Origin: SIG440 sp045648205
GTDB lineage: Bacteria > Bacillota > Clostridia > Monoglobales > Monoglobaceae
Length of the DNA stretch: 5,451 nucleotides
Direction of reading: 5' to 3'
Assembly: GCA_045648205.1 (NCBI GenBank)
Contig: JAZRNM010000026.1
Location: 1-5,451, forward strand
Part shown: positions 1-4,222 of the stretch, one piece after another
Layout of the letters: every line of letters starts with the position of its first letter
Numbering within the stretch: the first letter of the stretch is position 1
Program-made: the position numbers and the translations under genes
Notes under the pieces: generated by a model
The model's database searches: none
Told to the model about the DNA's origin: nothing
What the model saw: only the letters and a program-made list of their open reading frames with translations

Positions 1-32
1 CCAAAACCGTTAATAGCAACTTTTACTGACAT
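1..32 (-). CDS. gap: Glyceraldehyde-3-phosphate dehydrogenase, N-terminal fragment
   Basis: Only the first ten codons and two bases are in the window. Read on the minus strand they give MSVKVAINGF followed by a glycine-type GG, the classic start of the NAD-binding Rossmann fold of glycolytic GAPDH (the family begins xVKVGINGFGRIGR). The enzyme oxidises and phosphorylates glyceraldehyde-3-phosphate to 1,3-bisphosphoglycerate in the cytoplasm, making NADH. The start is supported by a perfect GGAGGT Shine-Dalgarno (minus strand of 41-46), 8 nt before the ATG. It is transcribed away from rdgB, has a leader of about 120 nt, and is probably controlled by Rex (see 114-131). The identification rests on about 10 residues, but the combination of motif, start position and Rex-like operator is convincing. 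Confidence 0.85.
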   Translation of the reverse strand, partial: MSVKVAINGF

Positions 33-87
33 AATAAAATACCTCCAAAATGTATATTGATAATTATTAATAATTTTTCACATGGAT

Positions 88-109
88 TTCCCGAATTATA
101 CAACGGGAA
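88..109 (-). promoter_or_regulatory. Hairpin in the gap leader
   Basis: A perfect 6-bp inverted repeat, TTCCCG and CGGGAA, separated by 10 nt, lies in the transcribed leader of gap about 55 nt before the start codon. No T-run follows it on the minus strand, so it is not an intrinsic terminator. It could be an mRNA-stabilising stem or an operator half-site pair. The stem is visible; any role is inference. Confidence 0.35.
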
Positions 110-113
110 GCTC

Positions 114-131
114 TTGTTAAAAATTTAACTT
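114..131. promoter_or_regulatory. Probable Rex operator in front of gap
   Basis: TTGTTAAAAATTTAACTT matches 12 of the 14 fixed positions of the clostridial Rex operator TTGTTAA-N4-TTAACAA: the left half is perfect and the right half differs in its last two bases. Rex is a repressor that senses the NADH/NAD+ ratio and controls fermentation and redox genes. The site lies roughly 23-40 nt downstream of the predicted gap transcription start, where a bound repressor could block elongation. Binding is inferred from the motif and from the redox role of GAPDH. Confidence 0.6.
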
Positions 132-135
132 TTAA

Positions 136-153
136 CTGCCAAATTTTTCACAA
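136..153. promoter_or_regulatory. Possible second, weaker Rex-like half-site
   Basis: The right half TTCACAA (147-153) is a perfect Rex half-site of the TTGTGAA-N4-TTCACAA type. The left half CTGCCAA matches only 4 of 7 positions. It overlaps the predicted gap transcription start and is adjacent to the better site at 114-131, which might allow cooperative binding. On its own the match is weak and could be chance in AT-rich DNA. Confidence 0.25.
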
Positions 154-160
154 CGGATAT

Positions 161-189
161 AGTATAACACAAAAAAAATAATTTTGCAA
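161..189 (-). promoter_or_regulatory. Sigma-A promoter of gap
   Basis: On the minus strand a -35 box TTGCAA (184-189) and a -10 box TATACT (161-166) are separated by exactly 17 bp. They match 4/6 and 5/6 of consensus. The predicted transcription start is near 154, leaving a leader of about 120 nt that contains the Rex-like site and the hairpin. The spacer includes a T8 tract. Confidence 0.65.
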
Positions 190-198
190 CTATCAATA

Positions 199-227
199 TT
201 TACAACAAGAAAAAAATATGTTATAAA
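199..227 (+). promoter_or_regulatory. Sigma-A promoter of the rdgB operon
   Basis: TTTACA (199-204) and TATAAA (222-227) are separated by 17 bp, each matching 5/6 of consensus. Transcription should begin near 234, giving a leader of about 44 nt before the rdgB ATG. A slightly downstream TATTAT/TATATA run (228-236) could serve as an alternative -10. The -35 box is only 9 bp from the -35 box of the divergent gap promoter. Confidence 0.6.
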
Positions 228-277
228 TATTATATACAAATTTACGAAAACAAATCGAATGTGGAGTGATAAGGATT

Positions 278-859
278 ATGGAATATGTTCTCGCAAGCCA
301 GAATCAGCACAAGGCGGAGGAAATGCAAGCCATTTTGGGAGATAAAATCACGTTGATTACTCTTGACAAGGTTGGATGTGCTGACATTGAAATTGTTGAA
401 GATGGTGAGACGTTTGAAGAGAATGCCATAAAAAAGGCTGTTACAGTTATGAAAAAGACAGGTCTACCTTCAATAGCTGATGACAGTGGACTTTGTGTTG
501 ATTTTCTGTGCGGAAAGCCGGGAATACATACTGCGAGATTTGCAGGTGAAAACGCAACTGATGATGAAAATATTGCGAAATTGCTTTCTGAACTTGACGG
601 AGTTGAGACATCAAAAAGAACAGCAAAGTTTGTTTGTGTGATTGCGGTGGCTGTTCCGGGCAAGGAGCCAATAACCTTCAGAGGTGAGTGCGAGGGAAGA
701 ATTTTGACTGAAAAGCGCGGTGAAAACGGATTTGGTTATGACCCAGTGTTCTTTGTTGAAAAGTTTGGGAAGGCTATGGCAGAACTACCTGCTGAAGTGA
801 AAAATTCCATAAGCCACAGAAGCAATGCGTTGAGAAAATTAGAAGAAAGCTTCAGATAG
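278..859 (+). CDS. rdgB: XTP/dITP diphosphatase (RdgB/HAM1 family)
   Basis: This enzyme hydrolyses non-canonical purine nucleoside triphosphates (dITP, ITP, XTP) to monophosphate and pyrophosphate, keeping deaminated bases out of DNA and RNA. The 193-residue product has the usual family length and its motifs in order: VLASQNQHK (4-12, the triphosphate-binding S-x-N-x-x-K start), DGETFEENA (42-50), ADDSGLCVD (67-75, with the catalytic aspartate pair 68-69), PGIHTARFAG (81-90), GENGFGYDPVFF (148-159) and SHRSNAL (179-185). I place the start at the ATG at 278 rather than the in-frame GTG at 266. The family protein begins at this Met, and the only plausible ribosome-binding sequence (GGAG, 263-266, or AAGGA, 271-275) would lie inside or after the GTG. 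It is the first gene of the operon, and its stop is 9 nt before the next start. Confidence 0.95.
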   Translation: MEYVLASQNQHKAEEMQAILGDKITLITLDKVGCADIEIVEDGETFEENAIKKAVTVMKKTGLPSIADDSGLCVDFLCGKPGIHTARFAGENATDDENIAKLLSELDGVETSKRTAKFVCVIAVAVPGKEPITFRGECEGRILTEKRGENGFGYDPVFFVEKFGKAMAELPAEVKNSISHRSNALRKLEESFR

Positions 860-868
860 GACGAACAT

Positions 869-1585
869 ATGAGAAAAATACTTAGCGGAATGCGCCGTGC
901 CATTCAGGATTACAATATGATTGAAGCAGGTGACAAAATTGCGGTGGGAGTTTCAGGTGGTAAGGACAGCCTCGCACTTTTGTGCGCTCTTGCTGCTTAC
1001 AGAAGGTTTTCGGAGGTACCATTTGAAATTATGGGCGTTACGCTCAATATGGGATTCAAAGGAGTTGACTATTCACCTGTCAGGAGTTTGTGTGATGAAA
1101 TCGGGGTTCAGTATGTTGTCAAAGATACCGATATTGCAGAAATTCTTTTTGATGTGAGAAAAGAAAAGAATCCTTGCTCTTTGTGTGCAAAAATGCGCCG
1201 GGGGGCGGTTAATGACATGGCGAAAGAAAATGGTTGCAACAAGGTTGCCCTGGGACACCACAATGAAGATGTGATTGAAACATTTTTCTTGTCACTTTTT
1301 TATGAGGGAAGGCTTAACTGCTTTTCTCCTGTTACATATTTGTCGAGAATTGATATGAATGTTATAAGACCTCTTATATATGTTGCTGAGGGTGACATAA
1401 AAGGTTATTCAAAACGGGAAAACCTACCCATTGTGAAAAATCCTTGCCCCATGGATGGGGTTTCGAAAAGAGAAGAAATGAAAAAGTTTATTAACGAAAG
1501 AAATGAGATTGACCATCACTTCAAAACCCGGATGATGACTGCCATTCAGTCAGGTCTTGAGGATTGGAAAATAATTGGGAAATAG
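869..1585 (+). CDS. ttcA: TtcA-family tRNA 2-thiocytidine biosynthesis protein
   Basis: The 238-residue protein is a PP-loop ATPase that, by family, adenylates C2 of cytidine 32 in certain tRNAs and replaces the oxygen with sulfur using an Fe-S cluster. Visible motifs are the PP-loop SGGKDS (29-34), the cysteine pair PCSLC (C103 and C106), GHHNED (129-134), RPLIYVAE (167-174) and a third conserved cysteine in NPCPMDG (C193). Together C103, C106 and C193 match the cluster ligands of TtcA, which separates it from TilS. The ATG is preceded by AGGA (858-861) overlapping the rdgB stop, so translation is probably coupled. It is a compact member, shorter than the roughly 310-residue E. coli enzyme. 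The family call is firm. The exact target tRNAs, and whether it is a strict TtcA orthologue or a related thiolase, cannot be told from sequence. Confidence 0.87.
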   Translation: MRKILSGMRRAIQDYNMIEAGDKIAVGVSGGKDSLALLCALAAYRRFSEVPFEIMGVTLNMGFKGVDYSPVRSLCDEIGVQYVVKDTDIAEILFDVRKEKNPCSLCAKMRRGAVNDMAKENGCNKVALGHHNEDVIETFFLSLFYEGRLNCFSPVTYLSRIDMNVIRPLIYVAEGDIKGYSKRENLPIVKNPCPMDGVSKREEMKKFINERNEIDHHFKTRMMTAIQSGLEDWKIIGK

Positions 1586-1597
1586 GAGGGATTTGTT

Positions 1598-2536
1598 GTG
1601 GATTGCGGGTTGCTGAAAAAAATAGCTACACCTGAAGAGTACATTTTAATTATACAAAAGTATGATGAAAAATATGGGGCAACAATTGAAGAAATTTCCC
1701 GTGAGTATATGCTTTCAAAGCAGCTTGAACCCCTTGTTCCATATATAAATGCGAAGGAACGAACGACTGCCCATAATAGAGCCAAGGCATATATCAAGAG
1801 GTTGAATGATATTTCAGAAGATGAAGAAACACGGCTGATGCTGAACTACTTGTTTTGGCTTCATTGTGTTCCGTATGCAAAAGAAACCTATAGTCTTTTG
1901 GGAATAGATACAGAAATTTTTTATGATTCAATGAGTGATATTGCCTGCAAGGCGAAAGAATGCGAGGATGTGTATGGCTGCGTAGGGGTATTTGCTGACT
2001 GGTTCTTTTTGTTTTTTGATATGAAGCTGTTTGGACTTGGCAGACTTCAGTATGAGATTGAAAGATTTGCTGGAGATGATTATTGTGTTAATGGATATGA
2101 ATTAAAGAGAGGAAGTGTTGTATACTCTACTCATATCCCGGCTGTGGGGCCTTTGACAAGGGAACTTTGCCTTGATTCATTTCAACGGGCATATGAGTTT
2201 TTCAAAAAAGACCTTGACGATGTTGTTATTCCAATAGTCACAGATTCATGGCTTTTGTATCCGCCATATCTTGGAACTATATTTTCTAAAGGATCAAACA
2301 CATATAATTTTGCACGAATGTTTGATGTAATAGAAGTTGATGAATCACCTGATTTTGAAGACTGTTGGCGTGTTTTTGGCAAAAATTATGAGGGAACAAC
2401 CACTGGACTTCCAACTGACACAGGCATGAGAAAAAGGTTTGTGGATTACATTGATGCCGGAGGAACCTTTGGGTGTGGTTATGGTGTGTTGCTTTACAAT
2501 GGAGAAAAGAGAGAAATAATTAATATAAAAGGATGA
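1598..2536 (+). CDS. Two-domain GNAT-like acyltransferase (NAT_N + GNAT_C)
   Basis: The 312-residue soluble protein has no signal peptide or membrane segment. Its N-terminal half (roughly 10-140) is helical, with LFWLHCVPYAKETYSLLGI (about 106-124) typical of the NAT_N acyltransferase N-terminal domain. Its C-terminal half carries the marks of the GNAT_C family: HIPAVGPLT (from H179), a run ending in SWLL (217-220), GSNTYNFARMF (from 232), and a closing GGTFGCGYGVLLY. Members are predicted acyl-CoA-dependent acyltransferases; the substrate is unknown to me. The start is GTG at 1598, supported by AGGAGGG (1584-1590) 7 nt upstream and overlapping the ttcA stop. The stop overlaps the next start in an ATGA, which couples it to the exporter permease. 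That coupling suggests, but does not prove, that it acylates something exported or envelope-linked. Confidence 0.75.
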   Translation: MDCGLLKKIATPEEYILIIQKYDEKYGATIEEISREYMLSKQLEPLVPYINAKERTTAHNRAKAYIKRLNDISEDEETRLMLNYLFWLHCVPYAKETYSLLGIDTEIFYDSMSDIACKAKECEDVYGCVGVFADWFFLFFDMKLFGLGRLQYEIERFAGDDYCVNGYELKRGSVVYSTHIPAVGPLTRELCLDSFQRAYEFFKKDLDDVVIPIVTDSWLLYPPYLGTIFSKGSNTYNFARMFDVIEVDESPDFEDCWRVFGKNYEGTTTGLPTDTGMRKRFVDYIDAGGTFGCGYGVLLYNGEKREIINIKG

Positions 2537-3321
2537 AAAGTTTTGGACGGATTAAGGAGGAAGAAAATATGCTTTTTTCACTGGCACTAAATGATTTCAA
2601 AGCAAAGTACGCAGGCTCGGTGCTTGGCGTGATGTGGGGATTTATAAGCCCGGTAATTACAATTTTAATTTATTGGTTTGTTTTTCAGGTGGCTTTTCAA
2701 AATGGTCCTGTCAACGATATGCCATATGTCATATGGCTGGTGTCGGGAGTCGTTCCTTGGTTCTTTATATCAGAGGCATGGGGAGGGGCTACCGGAGTTC
2801 TGATTGACTATTCATACCTGGTGAAAAAGGTTGTTTTCAAAGTGGAGTTTTTGCCAGTTGTGAGAGTGATTTCCGCCTTCTTTGTTCACTTGTTCTTTGT
2901 GGTTTTGGCATTTGTAATAAGCTCGGCATATGGTTACTTCCCCAATCTTTTGCATCTGCAGATTTTCTATTATATGGCAGCGGCCTTTGCTTTGACACTT
3001 GCCTTGGGAAGAATAACTTCAACCCTGACTGTTTTTGCGAGAGATGTGAACAACCTAGTCGGAGTGCTGGTTCAGTTTGGATTTTGGCTTACACCGCTTT
3101 TCTGGGACATAAACGCAATACCTGAGAGCTTGCATCTGATTTTTAAGCTTAATCCGGTATATTATGTGACAGAGGGATATCGTGACATTTTTGTTTATGG
3201 CAGAGGTTTCTGGGAAAAACCATGGCTCACACTTTATTTTTGGGGAGTGGTGCTTGTTCTCACTTTGATTGGCAATGTGCTTTTCAAAAAACTCAGACCG
3301 CATCTTGCGGATTTGATTTAG
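2533..3321 (+). CDS. ABC-2 type permease, polysaccharide/teichoic acid export family
   Basis: This integral membrane subunit belongs to the Wzm/TagG/KpsM-like family that exports lipid-linked polysaccharides or teichoic acids. It has about six membrane segments (near 33-53, 65-90, 108-132, 143-168, 174-192 and 231-251). Family motifs are NDFKAKYAGSVLGVMWGFISP near the N-terminus, FARDVNNLVGV (168-178), FWLTPLFWD (184-192), NPVYYVTEGYRDIF (207-220) and the C-terminal LRPHLADLI. The length of 262 residues is normal. The start at 2533 overlaps the previous stop (ATGA) and preserves the N-terminal helix typical of homologues. An in-frame ATG at 2569 has a much better Shine-Dalgarno and would give 250 residues. 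The ATP-binding subunit, which usually follows directly, is missing: a hairpin follows instead. The partner ATPase must be elsewhere, or the system is incomplete. Confidence 0.85.
   Translation: MKSFGRIKEEENMLFSLALNDFKAKYAGSVLGVMWGFISPVITILIYWFVFQVAFQNGPVNDMPYVIWLVSGVVPWFFISEAWGGATGVLIDYSYLVKKVVFKVEFLPVVRVISAFFVHLFFVVLAFVISSAYGYFPNLLHLQIFYYMAAAFALTLALGRITSTLTVFARDVNNLVGVLVQFGFWLTPLFWDINAIPESLHLIFKLNPVYYVTEGYRDIFVYGRGFWEKPWLTLYFWGVVLVLTLIGNVLFKKLRPHLADLI
2554..2560 (+). promoter_or_regulatory. Strong internal Shine-Dalgarno for an alternative permease start
   Basis: AAGGAGG sits 8 nt before the in-frame ATG at 2569, an ideal ribosome binding site, whereas the upstream ATG at 2533 has only AAAAGG directly abutting it. 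The bases also encode Lys-Glu-Glu within the longer reading frame, so the match might be coincidental. The two starts differ by 12 residues. Confidence 0.5.
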
Positions 3322-3326
3322 GACAT

Positions 3327-3380
3327 AAAAAAAGAAGTGACCTCCGACTGCATTCGACTTTGCAATCAGAGGTCACTTCT
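3327..3380 (-). terminator. Strong intrinsic terminator, minus-strand polarity
   Basis: A perfect 12-bp stem (AGAAGTGACCTC at 3333-3344 with GAGGTCACTTCT at 3369-3380) continues inward through GA:TC and TGC:GCA pairs with two mismatches. On the minus strand it is followed at once by seven T (A-run 3327-3333), the standard layout of an intrinsic terminator. On the plus strand the bases after the stem (GTTCGCTCTTG) contain no T-run, so termination of the upstream operon here would be less efficient. It begins 6 nt after the permease stop and probably serves both converging units. Confidence 0.8.
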
Positions 3381-3643
3381 GTTCGCTCTTGATATCTAAC
3401 ATCATTTTGTTTACCTCTCTTTCGTTGTCTATCTTTTGCTGCTTTGTCGCTATTCCAAACACATCTTTTTTCACTTTTTCCTCTAACGAGAACACCTTTT
3501 GTCTTGAATGTTTCTGCTGCAAAAGACGAAGTTTTCGACTTTTTAATGAAGTTTTTGATTTGAACTTTTAAACAAGTATCGACATTTGATTCAATATATA
3601 TCATCTGTTTATACACCATCGTGTTTAATTCCATTCTCAACAT
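3373..3643 (-). pseudogene. Possible frameshifted small gene of unknown family
   Basis: On the minus strand, an ATG at 3641-3643 opens a frame reading MLRMELNTMVYKQMIYIESN and onward to about 3497. A second frame, shifted by one base at the AAAAGG run (minus strand of 3495-3500), continues with VFSLEEKVKKDVFGIATKQQ and ends in MLDIKSEQK with a TGA at 3373-3375, inside the terminator stem. Joined, they would make a lysine- and glutamate-rich protein of about 90 residues with a coiled-coil-like tail. After the join point the first frame turns into arginine-, serine- and cysteine-rich text unlike its start, which argues for a frameshift. The region has a candidate promoter (3731-3766) and a good terminator. 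I do not recognise the family. There is no convincing ribosome binding site for the first ATG, so a non-coding RNA is an alternative. Confidence 0.35.
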
Positions 3644-3655
3644 CGGTTCAAATCA
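3556..3655. repeat. 10-bp long-range inverted repeat
   Basis: TGATTTGAAC (3556-3565) and GTTCAAATCA (3646-3655) are perfect inverted copies, 80 nt apart, inside the minus-strand unit. They could form a closing stem in that transcript or be a repressor site pair. The match is exact; function is unknown and chance is possible in AT-rich DNA. Confidence 0.4.
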
Positions 3656-3730
3656 GTCGATAAATTTTCTTCATTTCAAAGTCTTGCTGATTAACTTCTC
3701 ATTGGACTGTACCATCCTTTCCTTGTCTTT

Positions 3731-3766
3731 AATATATCATAGTTTTGAGGCAAAAACAATTGACAA
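3731..3766 (-). promoter_or_regulatory. Candidate promoter of the minus-strand unit
   Basis: On the minus strand TATATT (3731-3736) or the overlapping TATGAT (3736-3741) can act as -10. TTGTCA (3761-3766) lies 19 bp before TATGAT, and TTGTTT (3754-3759) lies 17 bp before TATATT. No single pair is ideal, but the cluster points to transcription starting near 3725 and running to the terminator at 3327, about 400 nt. An AAGGAAAGG just downstream precedes a 14-codon open frame that is probably not meaningful. Confidence 0.35.
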
Positions 3767-3771
3767 AATAT

Positions 3772-3789
3772 GAAAAAACAGAAAAAACA
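3772..3789. repeat. Tandem 9-bp A-rich direct repeat
   Basis: GAAAAAACA occurs twice in direct succession (3772-3780 and 3781-3789). It lies between the minus-strand candidate promoter and the tandem tRNA promoters, within A-tract-rich DNA that may be intrinsically curved. No further function is apparent. Confidence 0.4.
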
Positions 3790-3833
3790 ATTTGTGTAGA
3801 AAGCAGAAATTTTGCAATATGGAAAAGTTTTTG

Positions 3834-3863
3834 TTTACATTTGGGATGCTTATATGATATAAT
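3834..3863 (+). promoter_or_regulatory. Upstream promoter (P1) of tRNA-Pro
   Basis: TTTACA (3834-3839) and a perfect TATAAT (3858-3863) are separated by 18 bp. Transcription would start near 3870, about 98 nt before the tRNA. Nothing codes between P1 and the tRNA, so it most simply acts in tandem with the stronger P2. Confidence 0.55.
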
Positions 3864-3909
3864 AAATTTGTTGGGCGCAAAAAAACTGTAGGAAAATTGT
3901 TTTTATGGC

Positions 3910-3938
3910 TTGACAAACCGGCAACAAATGTGTATAAT
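3910..3938 (+). promoter_or_regulatory. Consensus promoter (P2) of tRNA-Pro
   Basis: TTGACA (3910-3915) and TATAAT (3933-3938) are separated by exactly 17 bp: both boxes match sigma-A consensus at all 12 positions. Transcription should start near 3945, about 23 nt before the mature tRNA 5' end. Full consensus is typical of strong stable-RNA promoters. Confidence 0.85.
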
Positions 3939-3967
3939 GGCATAGTTGATTAAAACCAAATACATTT

Positions 3968-4044
3968 CGAGGCGTGGCGCAGTTTGGTAGCGCACCTGGT
4001 TTGGGACCAGGGGGCCGCAGGTTCGAATCCTGTCGCCTCGACCA
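3968..4044 (+). tRNA. tRNA-Pro (anticodon UGG)
   Basis: A 77-nt cloverleaf with encoded CCA. The acceptor stem CGAGGCG (3968-3974) pairs with CGCCTCG (4034-4040), followed by discriminator A and CCA (4042-4044). The anticodon stem CCTGG (3995-3999) pairs with CCAGG (4007-4011) around the loop TTTGGGA, giving anticodon TGG at 4002-4004. The T arm is GCAGG-TTCGAAT-CCTGT with one G-U pair. G at position 37 agrees with the TrmD m1G37 site of proline tRNAs. UGG can read all four proline codons by wobble. It is a single-gene unit with its own promoters and terminator. Confidence 0.97.
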
Positions 4045-4047
4045 AAA

Positions 4048-4085
4048 AAACGACAATTTTCGTCAGAAAGTTGTCGTTTCTTTTT
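4048..4085 (+). terminator. Intrinsic terminator of tRNA-Pro
   Basis: AAACGACAATTTTC (4048-4061) pairs with GAAAGTTGTCGTTT (4066-4079) in a 14-bp stem with one G-U and loop GTCA. TTTTT follows at 4081-4085. It begins 4 nt after the CCA. A run of seven A at 4044-4050 means it could also stop minus-strand transcripts before they run antisense through the tRNA. Confidence 0.88.
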
Positions 4086-4088
4086 GTG

Positions 4089-4157
4089 CTTTTATCTCTT
4101 CACTCTTCTCTAAAGATTGTCGTTTCCGGAGAAGAGATAAAAGAGAATAGAGAAGAG
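4089..4157. repeat. Interleaved inverted repeats downstream of tRNA-Pro
   Basis: CTTTTATCTCTTC (4089-4101) is a perfect 13-bp inverted copy of GAAGAGATAAAAG (4131-4143). CTCTTCTCT (4103-4111) is a perfect 9-bp inverted copy of AGAGAAGAG (4149-4157). The order A-B-A'-B' would form a pseudoknot. Alternatively, CTCTTCTC (4103-4110) can pair with GAGAAGAG (4129-4136). A copy of TTGTCGTTTC from the tRNA terminator recurs at 4117-4126. No coding capacity or promoter of its own is seen. It may be a degenerate second terminator, a repeat remnant or a structured RNA. Confidence 0.55.
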
Positions 4158-4164
4158 AAATGGT

Positions 4165-4190
4165 GGCTTTGCTTAGCAAAGCTTATTTTT
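4165..4190 (+). terminator. Second terminator-like hairpin after tRNA-Pro
   Basis: GCTTTGC (4166-4172) and GCAAAGC (4176-4182) form a 7-bp stem with loop TTA, extendable by a G-U pair. TTATTTTT follows. The T-rich tail lies only on the plus side. It would end any transcript reading past 4085, or the transcript of a small RNA spanning the inverted repeats upstream. Confidence 0.6.
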
Positions 4191-4222
4191 ATATTACATC
4201 CACTATGAAACCTAAAACTATT

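Noticed and set aside
266..277. GTG at 266 as the start of rdgB, adding four residues
   Set aside because: No ribosome binding site lies upstream of it, and the GGAG that serves the ATG at 278 overlaps it. Family proteins begin at the downstream Met.
304..671. Two minus-strand frames opposite rdgB
   Set aside because: They are complementary shadows of a clearly identified gene, rich in Ser/Phe/Pro and without start signals.
3293..3643. The full 116-residue minus-strand frame taken as one intact protein
   Set aside because: Its second half reads as basic, Cys/Ser-rich text, runs through the terminator hairpin and into the permease gene on the other strand. I keep only the first part, joined to the neighbouring frame, as a tentative broken gene.
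3680..3725. Short frame of 14 codons (MVQSNEKLISKTLK) after AAGGAAAGG on the minus strand
   Set aside because: The purine run abuts the ATG too closely for good initiation and the peptide is too short to judge. It is no more than a possible leader peptide.
3737..3943. Minus-strand frame of 68 residues, Phe/Leu-rich
   Set aside because: It lies across AT-rich promoter DNA and has no ribosome binding site; its hydrophobic composition is what reverse-read A-tracts give.
3850..4056. Minus-strand frame of 68 residues containing RRQDSNLRPPGPKPGALPNC
   Set aside because: This is the antisense translation of the tRNA-Pro gene, a well-known spurious protein in annotated genomes. It has no ribosome binding site and covers the tRNA and its promoter.
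3984..4208. Plus-strand frame of 74 residues
   Set aside because: It starts inside the tRNA, runs through its terminator and the inverted repeats, and has no ribosome binding site.
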